Shown here: positions 26,751-35,879 of the stretch, in pieces
How the letters are laid out: the number at the start of each line of letters is the position of its first letter
How positions within the stretch are numbered: the first letter of the stretch is position 1
Origin: Mesorhizobium sp. YC-39
GTDB lineage: Bacteria; Pseudomonadota; Alphaproteobacteria; Rhizobiales; Rhizobiaceae
Reading direction: 5' to 3'
Assembly (NCBI RefSeq): GCF_025753795.1
Contig: NZ_JAOWPS010000015.1
Coordinates: 1-64,000, forward strand
Length of the DNA: 64,000 bases
Position numbers and translations under genes: made by a program
The notes under the pieces: generated by a model
Databases searched by the model: none
Told to the model about the DNA's origin: nothing
The model's input: the letters and a program-made list of their open reading frames with translations, nothing else

Positions 26751-27674
26751 CTACTCCTGCAGGCCGCTTGCGATATGCAAGAACCAGTCGACCACGAAGT
26801 TCACGGCGACCGCAAGGAGCGCGATGGCCCCGGCGGGTAGTAGCGGGGTCAGATCGCCGAAGGTGATCAGCGCTGCATTGTCACGCACCATCGAGCCCCA
26901 GTCGGCCATCGGTGGTTGTATCCCGACGCCCAGGAAGGACAGCGCCGAGATCGACAGGAAGACGAAACAGAAGCGCAGGCCGAATTCGGCAATCAGCGGT
27001 GCCAGCGCATTGGGCAGGACCTCGCGGAAAACGAGACGGAACAGGGTTTCGCCCCGCAGCCGGGCCGCCTCGACAAAATCCATCGTGACGATGGTCTGCG
27101 CCACCGCCCGTGCCACCCGGAAGACGCGGGTTGAATCGATTACGGCAATGACCAGGACCAGCGAAATTATCGATGTGCCGAAGATCGTCAGCAGCAGCAG
27201 CGAGAAGATCAGCGCCGGGATCGCCATCATCACATCAACAAGGCGGCTGGAAAGCTGATCGGCCCAGCCGCCCACCGTCGCGGCCAGCAATCCGAACGTT
27301 GAGCCAATCACAAAGGCGATCACCGTGACGGCGAAGGCGATACCAACAGTATTACGTGCGCCATAGATCAGCCGGGTGAACATGTCGCGGCCCAGATTGT
27401 CCGTGCCAAGCAAATTGGTCGCGCTCCATGGCATGAACTGATCGGCCACCACCTCACGTTCAGCAAACGGCGCGATTAGCGGGGCGAGAATGGCGACGCC
27501 GACATAGAGCAGGATGATCAGCATGCCAAACGAGGCGGCGACTGGAGCCTGGCGGACTGCGATCCTGACATAGCCGGTGGTGCAGCGCGACAGAATCCAT
27601 CGAAACGACCATCCGGCAATCGTACCAAGAACGATTGCAAGGGCCCCCCAAGTCAGGAACATGACAGGCGTCAT
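26751..27674 (-). CDS. ABC transporter permease, DppC type
   Basis: A 307-residue inner-membrane permease with an N-terminal membrane segment, the DppC-type N-terminal domain and about five further helices. The motif for docking to the ATPase is visible around DFVEAARLRGETLFRLVFREVLPNALAP. The sequence HAMPWSATNLLGTDNLGRDM-like region (PWSATNLLGTDNLGRD) is characteristic of DppC. It pairs with the DppB-type permease 13 bases upstream. Confidence 0.94.
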   Translation of the reverse strand: MTPVMFLTWGALAIVLGTIAGWSFRWILSRCTTGYVRIAVRQAPVAASFGMLIILLYVGVAILAPLIAPFAEREVVADQFMPWSATNLLGTDNLGRDMFTRLIYGARNTVGIAFAVTVIAFVIGSTFGLLAATVGGWADQLSSRLVDVMMAIPALIFSLLLLTIFGTSIISLVLVIAVIDSTRVFRVARAVAQTIVTMDFVEAARLRGETLFRLVFREVLPNALAPLIAEFGLRFCFVFLSISALSFLGVGIQPPMADWGSMVRDNAALITFGDLTPLLPAGAIALLAVAVNFVVDWFLHIASGLQE

Positions 27675-27687
27675 TGGAAAAGCACCT

Positions 27688-28641
27688 TCACTTGGTGTGC
27701 AACAGTCGCGGGTTCGTCAGGATCGACAGCACATCCGCCAGTAGATTGATCAGCACATAGGTGGCAGCAAAAATCAGGGCGATCGACTGCACCACTGGCA
27801 TATCGCGTCGCGAGACCGAATCAACCATCAACTGCCCAAGGCCCGGATAGACGAAAACGACCTCCACGATGACGACGCCAGTAATCAGATAGGCGATGTT
27901 GATTGCGACCACAGTGATGATCGGGGCCAAGGCGTTGGGCAGCGCATGAATTACGATGATGCGCAAAGATGGCATCCCTTTCAGTCGCGCCATTTCGATA
28001 TAGGGCAAGGCAAGCAGATTGATGATCGCGGCCCGTGTCATCCGCATCATGTGGGCGGTAACCACCATCGTGAGAGTCAGCGCCGGCAAGAAGGCGCTGT
28101 ATAGAAAGCCGCCAAGCCCTCCTCCCGGTGTCAGCCGCGTCATCGAGGGGAATATCCCGGTCTGGGCTAGCACGCAGATCAGGATATAAGCGACGAAGAA
28201 TTCTGGGAAGGATATCGCGGTCAGTGCAACGCCGTTCAGCAGCCGGTCCGGCAGCGTGTTGCGTAATAGCGCCGTAAGCACCCCAAGGCCGATGGCGAGG
28301 GGGACGGCGAGGACGATGCTGTAGGTCGCCAGGAAGAACGTATTCTCCAGCTGTGGATGCAGCAATTCGGAGATCGGCCTCCCGGTGGCAAGGGATTTGC
28401 CGAAATCCCCCGTTAGCGCACCACCGAGCCAGTGCACATAGCGAATATAGGCTGGCTGATCGAGGCCGAGCTCCAGGCGCAGAGAGGCGAGCGTTTCGGG
28501 CGTAGCAGATTGCCCCAGCATCGCTTCAGCAATATCCCCCGGGAGCAGCTCGGCGGCCAAAAAGATCACCAACGATACGAGGAAAAGCGTGACAAAGCCG
28601 AGAGCCAGTCGTTGGAGTATCAGATTACTGATTTTGCGCAT
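27688..28641 (-). CDS. ABC transporter permease, DppB type
   Basis: A 317-residue permease with the DppB-type start ILQRLALGFVTLFLVSLVIF as first membrane helix, GDFGKSLATGRPI before the second, and the EAA-like loop YIEMARLKGMPSLRIIVIHALPNA. Together with the DppC-type protein it forms the membrane channel. It is transcribed after the binding-protein gene, in the normal order of the family. Confidence 0.94.
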   Translation of the reverse strand: MRKISNLILQRLALGFVTLFLVSLVIFLAAELLPGDIAEAMLGQSATPETLASLRLELGLDQPAYIRYVHWLGGALTGDFGKSLATGRPISELLHPQLENTFFLATYSIVLAVPLAIGLGVLTALLRNTLPDRLLNGVALTAISFPEFFVAYILICVLAQTGIFPSMTRLTPGGGLGGFLYSAFLPALTLTMVVTAHMMRMTRAAIINLLALPYIEMARLKGMPSLRIIVIHALPNALAPIITVVAINIAYLITGVVIVEVVFVYPGLGQLMVDSVSRRDMPVVQSIALIFAATYVLINLLADVLSILTNPRLLHTK

Positions 28642-28735
28642 TTGCCTTTTCCCGCGGGCACCTTAGAAACGGTAGCGCGGCGGAGAGCCTAGACTCTCCG
28701 CTACGCCCCAATTTTCAGATTGCGACCTAGAAGGG

Positions 28736-30304
28736 TCAGGCGAAGGACCAGCGTTCCAGGCAACGTGCGCCGTCCATTTCCGCAATGCCGGAAACGCGTT
28801 CGCTCGGAACCACCGACTTATTCGCCGCGAAAACAAAATCGGCAAACATCGGGATGACGACACTGTATTCGTCGCTTACTAACTGCTGAATGTCACCGTA
28901 GATCTGACGCCGCTTCGCCTCGTCACCTTCGCGACGGGCCGCCTTGATCAGATCCTCCACCCTCGGATCGCTCATCCCCGATTCATTGCTATCCGAGGCC
29001 TTCGACCAAGCCATAGTCAGAATCGCATCCTCGGTCGGACGACCGCCCCAATAACTGGTGAAGAACGGCGTTTTCATCCAGACTTGGCTCCAGTAGCCAT
29101 CATTGGGCCTGCGGTCGACGGTGATGTTGATACCACCTTTGGCCGCTTGCTCCGCGTAAAGCACGCTGGCATCGACTGCGCCGGTATAGGCCGCATCCGC
29201 AGTACTGAGCTTCACATTGATACTGTCCACTCCGGCCGCTTTCAGATGGAAGCGTGCCTTGTCGGGATCATAGCTGCGCGCTGCGATATCGGGATTGTGG
29301 AAGCGGTAGTCCCGCGAGATCGGCTGGTCATTCCCGACACTGCCGAAGCCGTAAAGGATCTTTTTCACTAACTCGTCACGTTGGACCCCGTATTTAAGTG
29401 CTTGACGCACATGCACGTTTACGAAGGGGTCGAGCGAGCCATTTGCTGTGAAAGCGTAATATCGGCGACCAGGGGTATTGCCGACGAAGATATTCGGCGA
29501 GCGCTTGAGCAGCTGAGCGGTCTTGGGATCGACGCGGTTGATGAGGTCGACTTCGCCCGAGACCAGCGCGCTTTGCCGAGCGACGGGGTCGGCTATGCTA
29601 ATCAGCTCTACGGAATCGAAATTACCCTGTTTGAACGAATCAGGATTGCGCTCCAGCGTCGCGCTAATGCCGGCTTGGAAGTTGCGCAGCAGATAGGGAC
29701 CTGCCCCCACGTCAAACACCGGCTTGCCGTCCTCGAACGGCATGATCCCCATGGTGTAGTCGGCGAGCGCGAAAGGAAAGTCGATATTGCCCGCTTCGAG
29801 CGTGAAGACCACCGTCTCGGGACCATCGGCCTTGATATCTGTGATCTGCGCAAGCAGAGCGGTCATTCCGGACGCGCTGTGGCTCTTGCGAGTCAGGTTC
29901 ACCGTCGCGATGACATCCTCAGGAGTGACGGGCTTGCCATTGCTGAACTTGATACCCTTGCGAATGCGGAATGCCCAGGTGGCATGTCCATTCGACGGCT
30001 CGAAGGATTCTGCGATCTCTGGAGCGATACTGCCATCGGCCAGAACCTCGACCAAATTGCCACGCACCGAGCAACCGATTAGGTACATAAAGATATCGGT
30101 CCAGTTGCGCGGGTCCAGCGTATCGGACGTCGAGCCGCCGCCGACCCCGAAGCGCAGTTTGCCGCCTTTGCGCGGCGCAGCGCGGGCTGAAAGCGGCATT
30201 AGGAGGCCGCCTGCCGTAGCCGCGAAACCTGCCGCTGCTCCAATCAGCACCGAGCGGCGAGTAAGGCCTGAGTGCGGAATTCTCGTGTCGTTTTCATTTT
30301 TCAT
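28736..30304 (-). CDS. Family 5 extracellular solute-binding protein, Tat-exported
   Basis: A 522-residue periplasmic binding protein. The N-terminus has a twin-arginine signal (LTRRSVLIG) followed by a hydrophobic stretch and ARA cleavage site near residue 43. The mature part shows family features such as IRKGIKFSNGKPVTPEDV and DPxxAxFHLKAAG. It captures the substrate for the downstream DppBC-DF transporter. Tat export suggests that it folds before export. Ribosome site GAGGAG precedes the start. Genes on either side suggest a carnitine-like or conjugated quaternary amine. Confidence 0.92.
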   Translation of the reverse strand: MKNENDTRIPHSGLTRRSVLIGAAAGFAATAGGLLMPLSARAAPRKGGKLRFGVGGGSTSDTLDPRNWTDIFMYLIGCSVRGNLVEVLADGSIAPEIAESFEPSNGHATWAFRIRKGIKFSNGKPVTPEDVIATVNLTRKSHSASGMTALLAQITDIKADGPETVVFTLEAGNIDFPFALADYTMGIMPFEDGKPVFDVGAGPYLLRNFQAGISATLERNPDSFKQGNFDSVELISIADPVARQSALVSGEVDLINRVDPKTAQLLKRSPNIFVGNTPGRRYYAFTANGSLDPFVNVHVRQALKYGVQRDELVKKILYGFGSVGNDQPISRDYRFHNPDIAARSYDPDKARFHLKAAGVDSINVKLSTADAAYTGAVDASVLYAEQAAKGGINITVDRRPNDGYWSQVWMKTPFFTSYWGGRPTEDAILTMAWSKASDSNESGMSDPRVEDLIKAARREGDEAKRRQIYGDIQQLVSDEYSVVIPMFADFVFAANKSVVPSERVSGIAEMDGARCLERWSFA

Positions 30305-30349
30305 TTTTATCTCCTCTCTGGTGGTTTCAGTGCTTACGCCGGTCCGAGT

Positions 30350-31270
30350 TCAGTCCGGCGGAAGTGGGTTCTGCCGGCCGAGACCGAGCATGTTTCGTAC
30401 CTCTGCCGGACCGAGAAGGCGCACGCCCAACGCCCCGACCAGATCGGCCGCGCGCGCAACCAGTTCTGCATTGGTCGCTAATCGTCCCTTATCGAGGTAC
30501 AGATTGTCCTCAAGGCCGACCCGCACGTTGCCACCGGCAAGGATTGCCGCCGCGACAAAGGGCATCTGATCTCTCCCCAGCGAAAAGGCCGACCACATGC
30601 AATCCGGCGGCATTGCGTTCACCATCGCCATGAGGGTGTTCAGGTCATTGGGAGCACCCCATGGCACCCCCATGCAAAGCTGAATAAGCGCTGGAGACGG
30701 GATTACCCCTTCGGCCAGCATCCGCTTTGCGAACCACAAATGGCCGGTATCGAAGATCTCCAGTTCCGGTCGCACCCCCAGATCCGCGATGATCCGGCCC
30801 ATGGCCCGCAGGATTCCCGGCGTGTTGACCATGATCAAATCGGAATCTCCGAAGTTCATCGATCCGCAATCGATGGTGCAGATTTCCGGGCGGCATTCCA
30901 CAATATGCGCCAGCCGCTCGCCCGCGCCGATCAGATCGGTCCCTTCAGCGTCGAAGGGCAGCGGCTGTTCCACTGAAGCCAGCACCAGATCCCCGCCCAT
31001 GCCGCAGGTCAGGTTCAGCACGACATCGACATCCGCGCTGCGGATGCGGTCGGTCAGCTCGCGGTAAAGCGCCAGATCACGAGAAGCCTTGCCGCTTTCG
31101 GGATCGCGGACATGGCAATGCACAACCGCGGCGCCCATCCGCGCCGCCGCTATGGCATCACCGGCGATCTGTTTCGGGCTGCGCGGAACGTGCGGGGACC
31201 TGTCCTGCGTATTGCCCGAGCCGGTGACGGCACAGGTGATAAAGACATCGCGATTCAGTTCCAACGGCAT
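30350..31270 (-). CDS. BKACE, probable 3-dehydrocarnitine cleavage enzyme
   Basis: A 306-residue beta-keto acid cleavage enzyme (DUF849). The zinc-binding motif is HCHVR, and the distal Glu is in NVRVGLEDNLY. BKACE proteins condense a beta-keto acid with acetyl-CoA to give acetoacetate and a new CoA ester. Next to carnitine dehydrogenase and betainyl-CoA thioesterase, the expected reaction is 3-dehydrocarnitine plus acetyl-CoA to betainyl-CoA plus acetoacetate; this is known for such gene neighbourhoods and inferred here. A second, divergent BKACE lies at 37923. Confidence 0.9.
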   Translation of the reverse strand: MPLELNRDVFITCAVTGSGNTQDRSPHVPRSPKQIAGDAIAAARMGAAVVHCHVRDPESGKASRDLALYRELTDRIRSADVDVVLNLTCGMGGDLVLASVEQPLPFDAEGTDLIGAGERLAHIVECRPEICTIDCGSMNFGDSDLIMVNTPGILRAMGRIIADLGVRPELEIFDTGHLWFAKRMLAEGVIPSPALIQLCMGVPWGAPNDLNTLMAMVNAMPPDCMWSAFSLGRDQMPFVAAAILAGGNVRVGLEDNLYLDKGRLATNAELVARAADLVGALGVRLLGPAEVRNMLGLGRQNPLPPD

Positions 31271-31306
31271 TTAAGCGTGGCTCCTGTGGCGGGCGATCAC
31301 TCCGCG

Positions 31307-32833
31307 TCACGTCGGTTGCGAGTATTTCCAATGGTCACGAGACGGCACTTCTTCCGATTGGAAGCGAAGCTGCGGTTCTGGCACCTCCTTAGGGCGCAGA
31401 TCGCGAATGGCATTCCCGGCGCCTTCGGGCCAGGGCAGGGTTGCATGGGCCGCAGCCAGCCTCTCCAGCGCCGCCCCCACGTGGGGCAAAGGCGGGCACA
31501 CCGCGCGGGTGGCCAGATCAATGTGAAGGATCATCACCTCCACTGTGGCGGCAAGCCTTCCATCAGGCGCGAGGAACCGATGGAAAAGATGAGCTTTTTT
31601 TCCATTAGCAAAAAGCACCTGCGTCCTAACAGTGATCTCGTCGCCCTGGTGCAGTTCGGCCAGATACCGGATGTGGCTTTCCGCCGTGAAATGGCTTCGG
31701 CCGGCAGCGATGTATTCCGCGGTGACGCCACAGCTTTCGGTCAGCACGTCCGTCGCATTCGAGGCGACTTCCAGGTAATGCGCCTCGTTCATATGACCGT
31801 TCGCGTCGGTCCAAGTTGGCGGTATGACACGTCGCGCGGTGACGATGAGAGGCTCATCATCCAGGCTGAAGGGTAGCGTTGCCTCATGCACTCTGACGGT
31901 GCCGCCCGCCCCGATTTGCTCCCCCTTCAACGCTCGAATCAGCGCGACCAGGCTGGCATCACGCGCCTGCTCCATCTGTGCGATGCTTCGCCCTTTCGCC
32001 TGTGCATCGGATTGGCTGGCGATGCGCTCGATGAGTGCCTCGTCCAGCTCGGGCACATCCATCAAATGCGTCAGAGGCTCCGCCAGCGACGGTCCGAATT
32101 GCGCAAGGAAATGACGTATGCCGGCCTCGCCCCCACCCAAGCGGTAGGAGGCGAATTGGCCCATCTGCGCCCAGCGAAGGCCGAAGCTATAAAGGATCGC
32201 GTCGTCGATCTGGGCAGTGGTCGCGATACCGTCTTTGACCATCCACAGCGTTTCGCGCCAAACGGCCTCTTGCAAGCGGTTGCCTATGAAGCCGTCGATT
32301 TCCCGATCGAGCACCAGCGGATGCATCCCAACCGAAATCAGAATTTCCGCCGCGCGCGATTTGGTAGTGGCGGGTGTCTCATCGGATCCGACGATTTCGA
32401 CCAATGGCAGCAGATAAACCGGGTTAAATGGGTGCGCGACAATCAGCCGTCCGGGCACCGTGCACAGCTTTTGCAACTCGCTCGGGCGAAAGCCTGAAGT
32501 CGAAGAGGCAAAAATGGCCCCGTCCTTCAAATGCGGCTCGATTGCTGCGTAGAGACCGCGCTTGAGTTCAAGCCGTTCGGGAGCGCTTTCTTGAACCCAG
32601 TCAGCCTCTTTGACCGCGTCGGCGACAGTACTCGCGTAGCTCAGCTGCCCCGGCGAGGGCAGCACACGGTCGTAAAGCGCGGGAAGGCTGGCCCGGGCAT
32701 TGCCCAGAACGTGTTGCATCCGGCGCGGGGCCTCGGACGAGGGGTCGAAGATGCAAACATCGAAGCCGTTCAGCAAGAACCGAGCCGCCCAACCGGCGCC
32801 TATTACCCCGCAACCGATGATCGCGACCTTCAT
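31307..32833 (-). CDS. lcdH: Carnitine 3-dehydrogenase fused to betainyl-CoA thioesterase
   Basis: A 508-residue two-domain protein. Residues 1-320 form a 3-hydroxyacyl-CoA-dehydrogenase-type Rossmann enzyme (GCGVIGAGWAARFL for NAD, AHPFNPVYLLPLVE with the catalytic His, IDGFIGNRLQEAVWRE). Residues 345-480 are a hotdog thioesterase (TDANGHMNEAHYLEVA). The same fusion is known from rhizobial L-carnitine degradation: the first domain oxidises carnitine to 3-dehydrocarnitine, the second hydrolyses betainyl-CoA to glycine betaine. The start at 32833 lies two bases beyond the upstream stop. The intervening cleavage step is done by the BKACE just downstream. Confidence 0.92.
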   Translation of the reverse strand: MKVAIIGCGVIGAGWAARFLLNGFDVCIFDPSSEAPRRMQHVLGNARASLPALYDRVLPSPGQLSYASTVADAVKEADWVQESAPERLELKRGLYAAIEPHLKDGAIFASSTSGFRPSELQKLCTVPGRLIVAHPFNPVYLLPLVEIVGSDETPATTKSRAAEILISVGMHPLVLDREIDGFIGNRLQEAVWRETLWMVKDGIATTAQIDDAILYSFGLRWAQMGQFASYRLGGGEAGIRHFLAQFGPSLAEPLTHLMDVPELDEALIERIASQSDAQAKGRSIAQMEQARDASLVALIRALKGEQIGAGGTVRVHEATLPFSLDDEPLIVTARRVIPPTWTDANGHMNEAHYLEVASNATDVLTESCGVTAEYIAAGRSHFTAESHIRYLAELHQGDEITVRTQVLFANGKKAHLFHRFLAPDGRLAATVEVMILHIDLATRAVCPPLPHVGAALERLAAAHATLPWPEGAGNAIRDLRPKEVPEPQLRFQSEEVPSRDHWKYSQPT

Positions 32834-32834
32834 G

Positions 32835-34925
32835 TCACGCCACCTTCTTCGAGACGACCGCAACCGGCACGATCAGCGCATCAACAGCGATTGCACCAGC
32901 TTGGGTCACCATCACAGGATTGACATCAACCTCGGCGATCCGGTCGCTGAGGCCGGCGCAAAGCTTTGAAAAGGCGCTGAGCGCGCGGGCCGCCGCCTTC
33001 ATGTCCCGCGGCGCATCGCCACGCACGCCGTCGATCAGCCGCGCCACTTTGAGGCCACGGATCATCGTCTCGGCTTTTTCCGGTCCGAACGGCGCCCGGG
33101 CAAAGCGACGTTCGTCGAAAAGCTCGACCAGAGTCCCGCCCGGCGAGACCATGACCAGCGGTCCAAAGTCCGCATCCATCACGCAGCCAAAGGCAAGTTC
33201 GATGCCTTTTTCGGTCATCTTTTGCACGATGACACGCGAGCCGAGGCGCCGCGACAGATCTCCGTAGGCCGCCTCAAGTGCTGATAGATCGCGCAGGTTC
33301 AAAACGACGCCGCCGGCATCGCTTTTATGGTCGATCCCCGCAGCGGTCTTTAGCACCAGCGGGAAGCCTAGCCTAATCGCTGCTTCCTTTAGCTCTGCGA
33401 CGTCTTCGCAGATCACGCTTTGCGCCGTCTCAACGCCAAAGGCGTGTAATAGATCCAGGCTGGCAAATTCATCCATCGGCGCGGCAAGCGTCGCGCTCCA
33501 GCGAGCAAGCATCACGTCATCCGGCCTGGTCATGTGGGGCTCGGCGCTTTGATCGGGCTGATCGGCCCAGGCTTGGAACCTGCGCACCGCTGCCATGGTC
33601 GCTTCGGCGCCGTTGAGGCAGGGTACGCCCAAGTCGGCCAACTCGCCGCCAATCCGACCATTATTGGCCTGACCAAAGCTGGTATACACGAAGCAGGGCT
33701 TGGCGGTAACATTTGGCAACGATTTGGCCAGTTCGAAGAGGTCTTCGTGATAAAGGTAATCGTCACGGAAATCCGCTTCGAAGCCCAGCATCGATACTTC
33801 GGGCGCCTCGGCGAGAATTGCGAGGCCGCGTGCAAAAACCTTTGGGAAGTCTTCGGTAAGATCCGTTGCACAATCGAGCGGATTAGATGGTTCCAGTTCC
33901 GGCGGGAGGGCAGCGCTCAGTGACTTTCGGGTCGCCTCGCTTAGGACGGCAAGCGGCGTTTGCGTCTCGGCGGCCAAATCAACCTGCAACTCTCGCAGAC
34001 CACCGCTGTCGGTCACCAGACCCACGCCGCCCGGCTCGGGCTTGCGCCCAGTCGAGCATAGAAGCGCCGTGTTCATCAGATCATCGATCGTACTCACCGA
34101 GATCGCTCCGCATTCTTCGAATACGGCCTCATAAGCCGCGTTCGACCCGGCCAGCGCCCCCGTGTGGGATCTGGCAAGGCGGGCGCTTTCCTCAGTCCGC
34201 CCCACCTTGCACACGACAACCGGAATACCGCGCGATCGTGCAAGGTGCAGGCTGTCGATCAGCCCTTGGGGATTGCGCGCCGCCTCCATGAACACGGCGA
34301 TGGTACGAGTGGAATCACGACCGGCCGCATAAGCTATGTATTCGTCGATGGTCGCCCCAATTTCCTGACCTGGTGAGACCATTAGATCAAAGCGATAACG
34401 CGGATCGTTCATTCCCAGCACGGTGAAGACGCTGCCGGAATGCGCTATCAGCGAGATTCCCCCCGGCTTCAGGTGACCTGCGGGATAGAAGCTGGCCACC
34501 GCACCGCTGCGGGTATTGATAAATCCCATCCCCGAACCGCCGCAGACCGGGATACCCGCCTCAGCGGCAATGGCACGCAACCGCGTGAGGATCGGGATGC
34601 CGTCAGTCGTTTCGCCGTGACAAGTATCGAAGATGACAGCCGATCGCGCATTCTTTTCGATCGCCTCTATCAGCGCGCGCTCCAGATTGGCGCGGCCAAC
34701 ACCCAGCACCGCCACGTCGGGCGCATAATCAAGATCGCGGATCGAGGTCAGCGCCTCGCGCCCCATGATCTCGCCGCCGCGTGGATTGACGAAGCTGATC
34801 GGCCCCGCGAAGTCGCCTGAAAGCGTGGCAGTGGCCAAACGAGCGCCGAACGATCCGGCCCTAGCCGACGCACCGACCACTACCATGGAGCGGGCCTCGA
34901 ACATCGGGGAAAGTCGATGTATCAT
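32835..34925 (-). CDS. NDP-forming acyl-CoA ligase, acetate-CoA ligase family
   Basis: A 696-residue protein fusing the CoA-binding alpha part (VVVGASARAGSFGARL, with the phosphohistidine region near HTGALAGS) and the ATP-grasp beta part (GFPLVLKTAAGIDHKSDAGGV, then AEVDVNPV). Such ligases make acyl-CoA with ATP, giving ADP. Located between carnitine dehydrogenase and a CaiD-like gene, it may activate carnitine, crotonobetaine or gamma-butyrobetaine, replacing AMP-forming CaiC; this is inference. I chose ATG 34925 (MIHRLSPMFEARS) as the family-like start; the upstream extension overlaps the CaiD-like gene. Confidence 0.87.
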   Translation of the reverse strand: MIHRLSPMFEARSMVVVGASARAGSFGARLATATLSGDFAGPISFVNPRGGEIMGREALTSIRDLDYAPDVAVLGVGRANLERALIEAIEKNARSAVIFDTCHGETTDGIPILTRLRAIAAEAGIPVCGGSGMGFINTRSGAVASFYPAGHLKPGGISLIAHSGSVFTVLGMNDPRYRFDLMVSPGQEIGATIDEYIAYAAGRDSTRTIAVFMEAARNPQGLIDSLHLARSRGIPVVVCKVGRTEESARLARSHTGALAGSNAAYEAVFEECGAISVSTIDDLMNTALLCSTGRKPEPGGVGLVTDSGGLRELQVDLAAETQTPLAVLSEATRKSLSAALPPELEPSNPLDCATDLTEDFPKVFARGLAILAEAPEVSMLGFEADFRDDYLYHEDLFELAKSLPNVTAKPCFVYTSFGQANNGRIGGELADLGVPCLNGAEATMAAVRRFQAWADQPDQSAEPHMTRPDDVMLARWSATLAAPMDEFASLDLLHAFGVETAQSVICEDVAELKEAAIRLGFPLVLKTAAGIDHKSDAGGVVLNLRDLSALEAAYGDLSRRLGSRVIVQKMTEKGIELAFGCVMDADFGPLVMVSPGGTLVELFDERRFARAPFGPEKAETMIRGLKVARLIDGVRGDAPRDMKAAARALSAFSKLCAGLSDRIAEVDVNPVMVTQAGAIAVDALIVPVAVVSKKVA

Positions 34926-34929
34926 GATC

Positions 34930-35754
34930 TTAACCCTTGAATGCTGGATCGCGCTTTTCGGCAAAGGCCACCGAGCCTTCTCGGAAATCATCAGAACGCA
35001 GCATCTGCTCGTAGTGGGGCATGTCGCTTTTGCCGACCCAGGCGCGGCGGACCGCAGCGTGAGATGCCTCGACCGAGGCATGGGCGTAGTGGCGCATGTA
35101 TTCCTTGAGTGCAGTGGCAACCAACGGCGCGCCCTGCGCGATCGTAGCGGCAATCTCGCGAGCGTGATCCATCAACTTATGGGCGGGTACAACATCACGC
35201 ACGAGACCCCAATGCTTGGCTTCATCGGCGTACATCTTGCGACCTGTCAGAATCAGATCCATCGATACGTTGAATGGAATACGATGATGCAATTTTTGGA
35301 TTGCACCCCCATCCGGCAGGAAGCCGCGCTGCATTTCGGGCAGCCAGAAATAGGCATCTTCTGCACAGACGATCACATCGCCGCCAAGGGCAAGCTCAAA
35401 GCCGCCTCCTATCGCTCCACCGGCCAAGGCGACGACCACCGGTTTGTAAAGGCCAAAGAATTCGGGCAACCCCCCCAGCCCGCCCGGCCCAAGATCGAAG
35501 CCCTGCTCAGCGTGTGCACTTTCACCTGCCACGAAGGCTTTCAGATCCCAGCCCGCCGAGAAGATATTCTTCGCGTTGCCGGCACTGGACAGAATAGCCA
35601 CGCGCAGGTCGGGATCGTCATTGAGCCGGGAGAAGACCGCATACATCTCGCGGCTTAGCGATAGATTGATCGCATTGACCGGCGGTCGCTTCATCGCCAC
35701 CTCGAGTACCGGGCCATTGATTGTGACGTCTAGCTGCGCCGATGCGTCGCTCAT
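34930..35754 (-). CDS. Enoyl-CoA hydratase, CaiD-like (crotonobetainyl-CoA hydratase)
   Basis: A 274-residue crotonase. It shares with E. coli CaiD the pieces FSAGWDLKA, FDLGPGGLGGL, GGGFELAL and the ending FAEKRDPAFKG, a closer match than general crotonases give. CaiD hydrates crotonobetainyl-CoA to carnitinyl-CoA. PEMQRGFLPDGG holds the region of the active-site Glu. It is the first gene of the long minus-strand operon, divergent from a LysR gene, and its stop lies four bases before the ligase start. Confidence 0.86.
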   Translation of the reverse strand: MSDASAQLDVTINGPVLEVAMKRPPVNAINLSLSREMYAVFSRLNDDPDLRVAILSSAGNAKNIFSAGWDLKAFVAGESAHAEQGFDLGPGGLGGLPEFFGLYKPVVVALAGGAIGGGFELALGGDVIVCAEDAYFWLPEMQRGFLPDGGAIQKLHHRIPFNVSMDLILTGRKMYADEAKHWGLVRDVVPAHKLMDHAREIAATIAQGAPLVATALKEYMRHYAHASVEASHAAVRRAWVGKSDMPHYEQMLRSDDFREGSVAFAEKRDPAFKG

Positions 35755-35836
35755 TAGGTGGCCTCATGCTAGGGTGGGGTCGAAACCGCTTTTATGTGGT
35801 GCGGATTTCCCTTGAATTTGCCACCGTGCAGCCTGA

Positions 35837-35850
35837 AAACAATGTTGTTT
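35837..35850. promoter_or_regulatory. Inverted repeat between the CaiD-like and LysR genes
   Basis: AAACAA, TG, TTGTTT: a perfect 6-bp dyad in the 125-base divergent region, 30 bases from the LysR start. Candidate LysR-type operator. Confidence 0.45.
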
Positions 35851-35879
35851 CGATTCATCGCACATGAAAAGGATTCATA

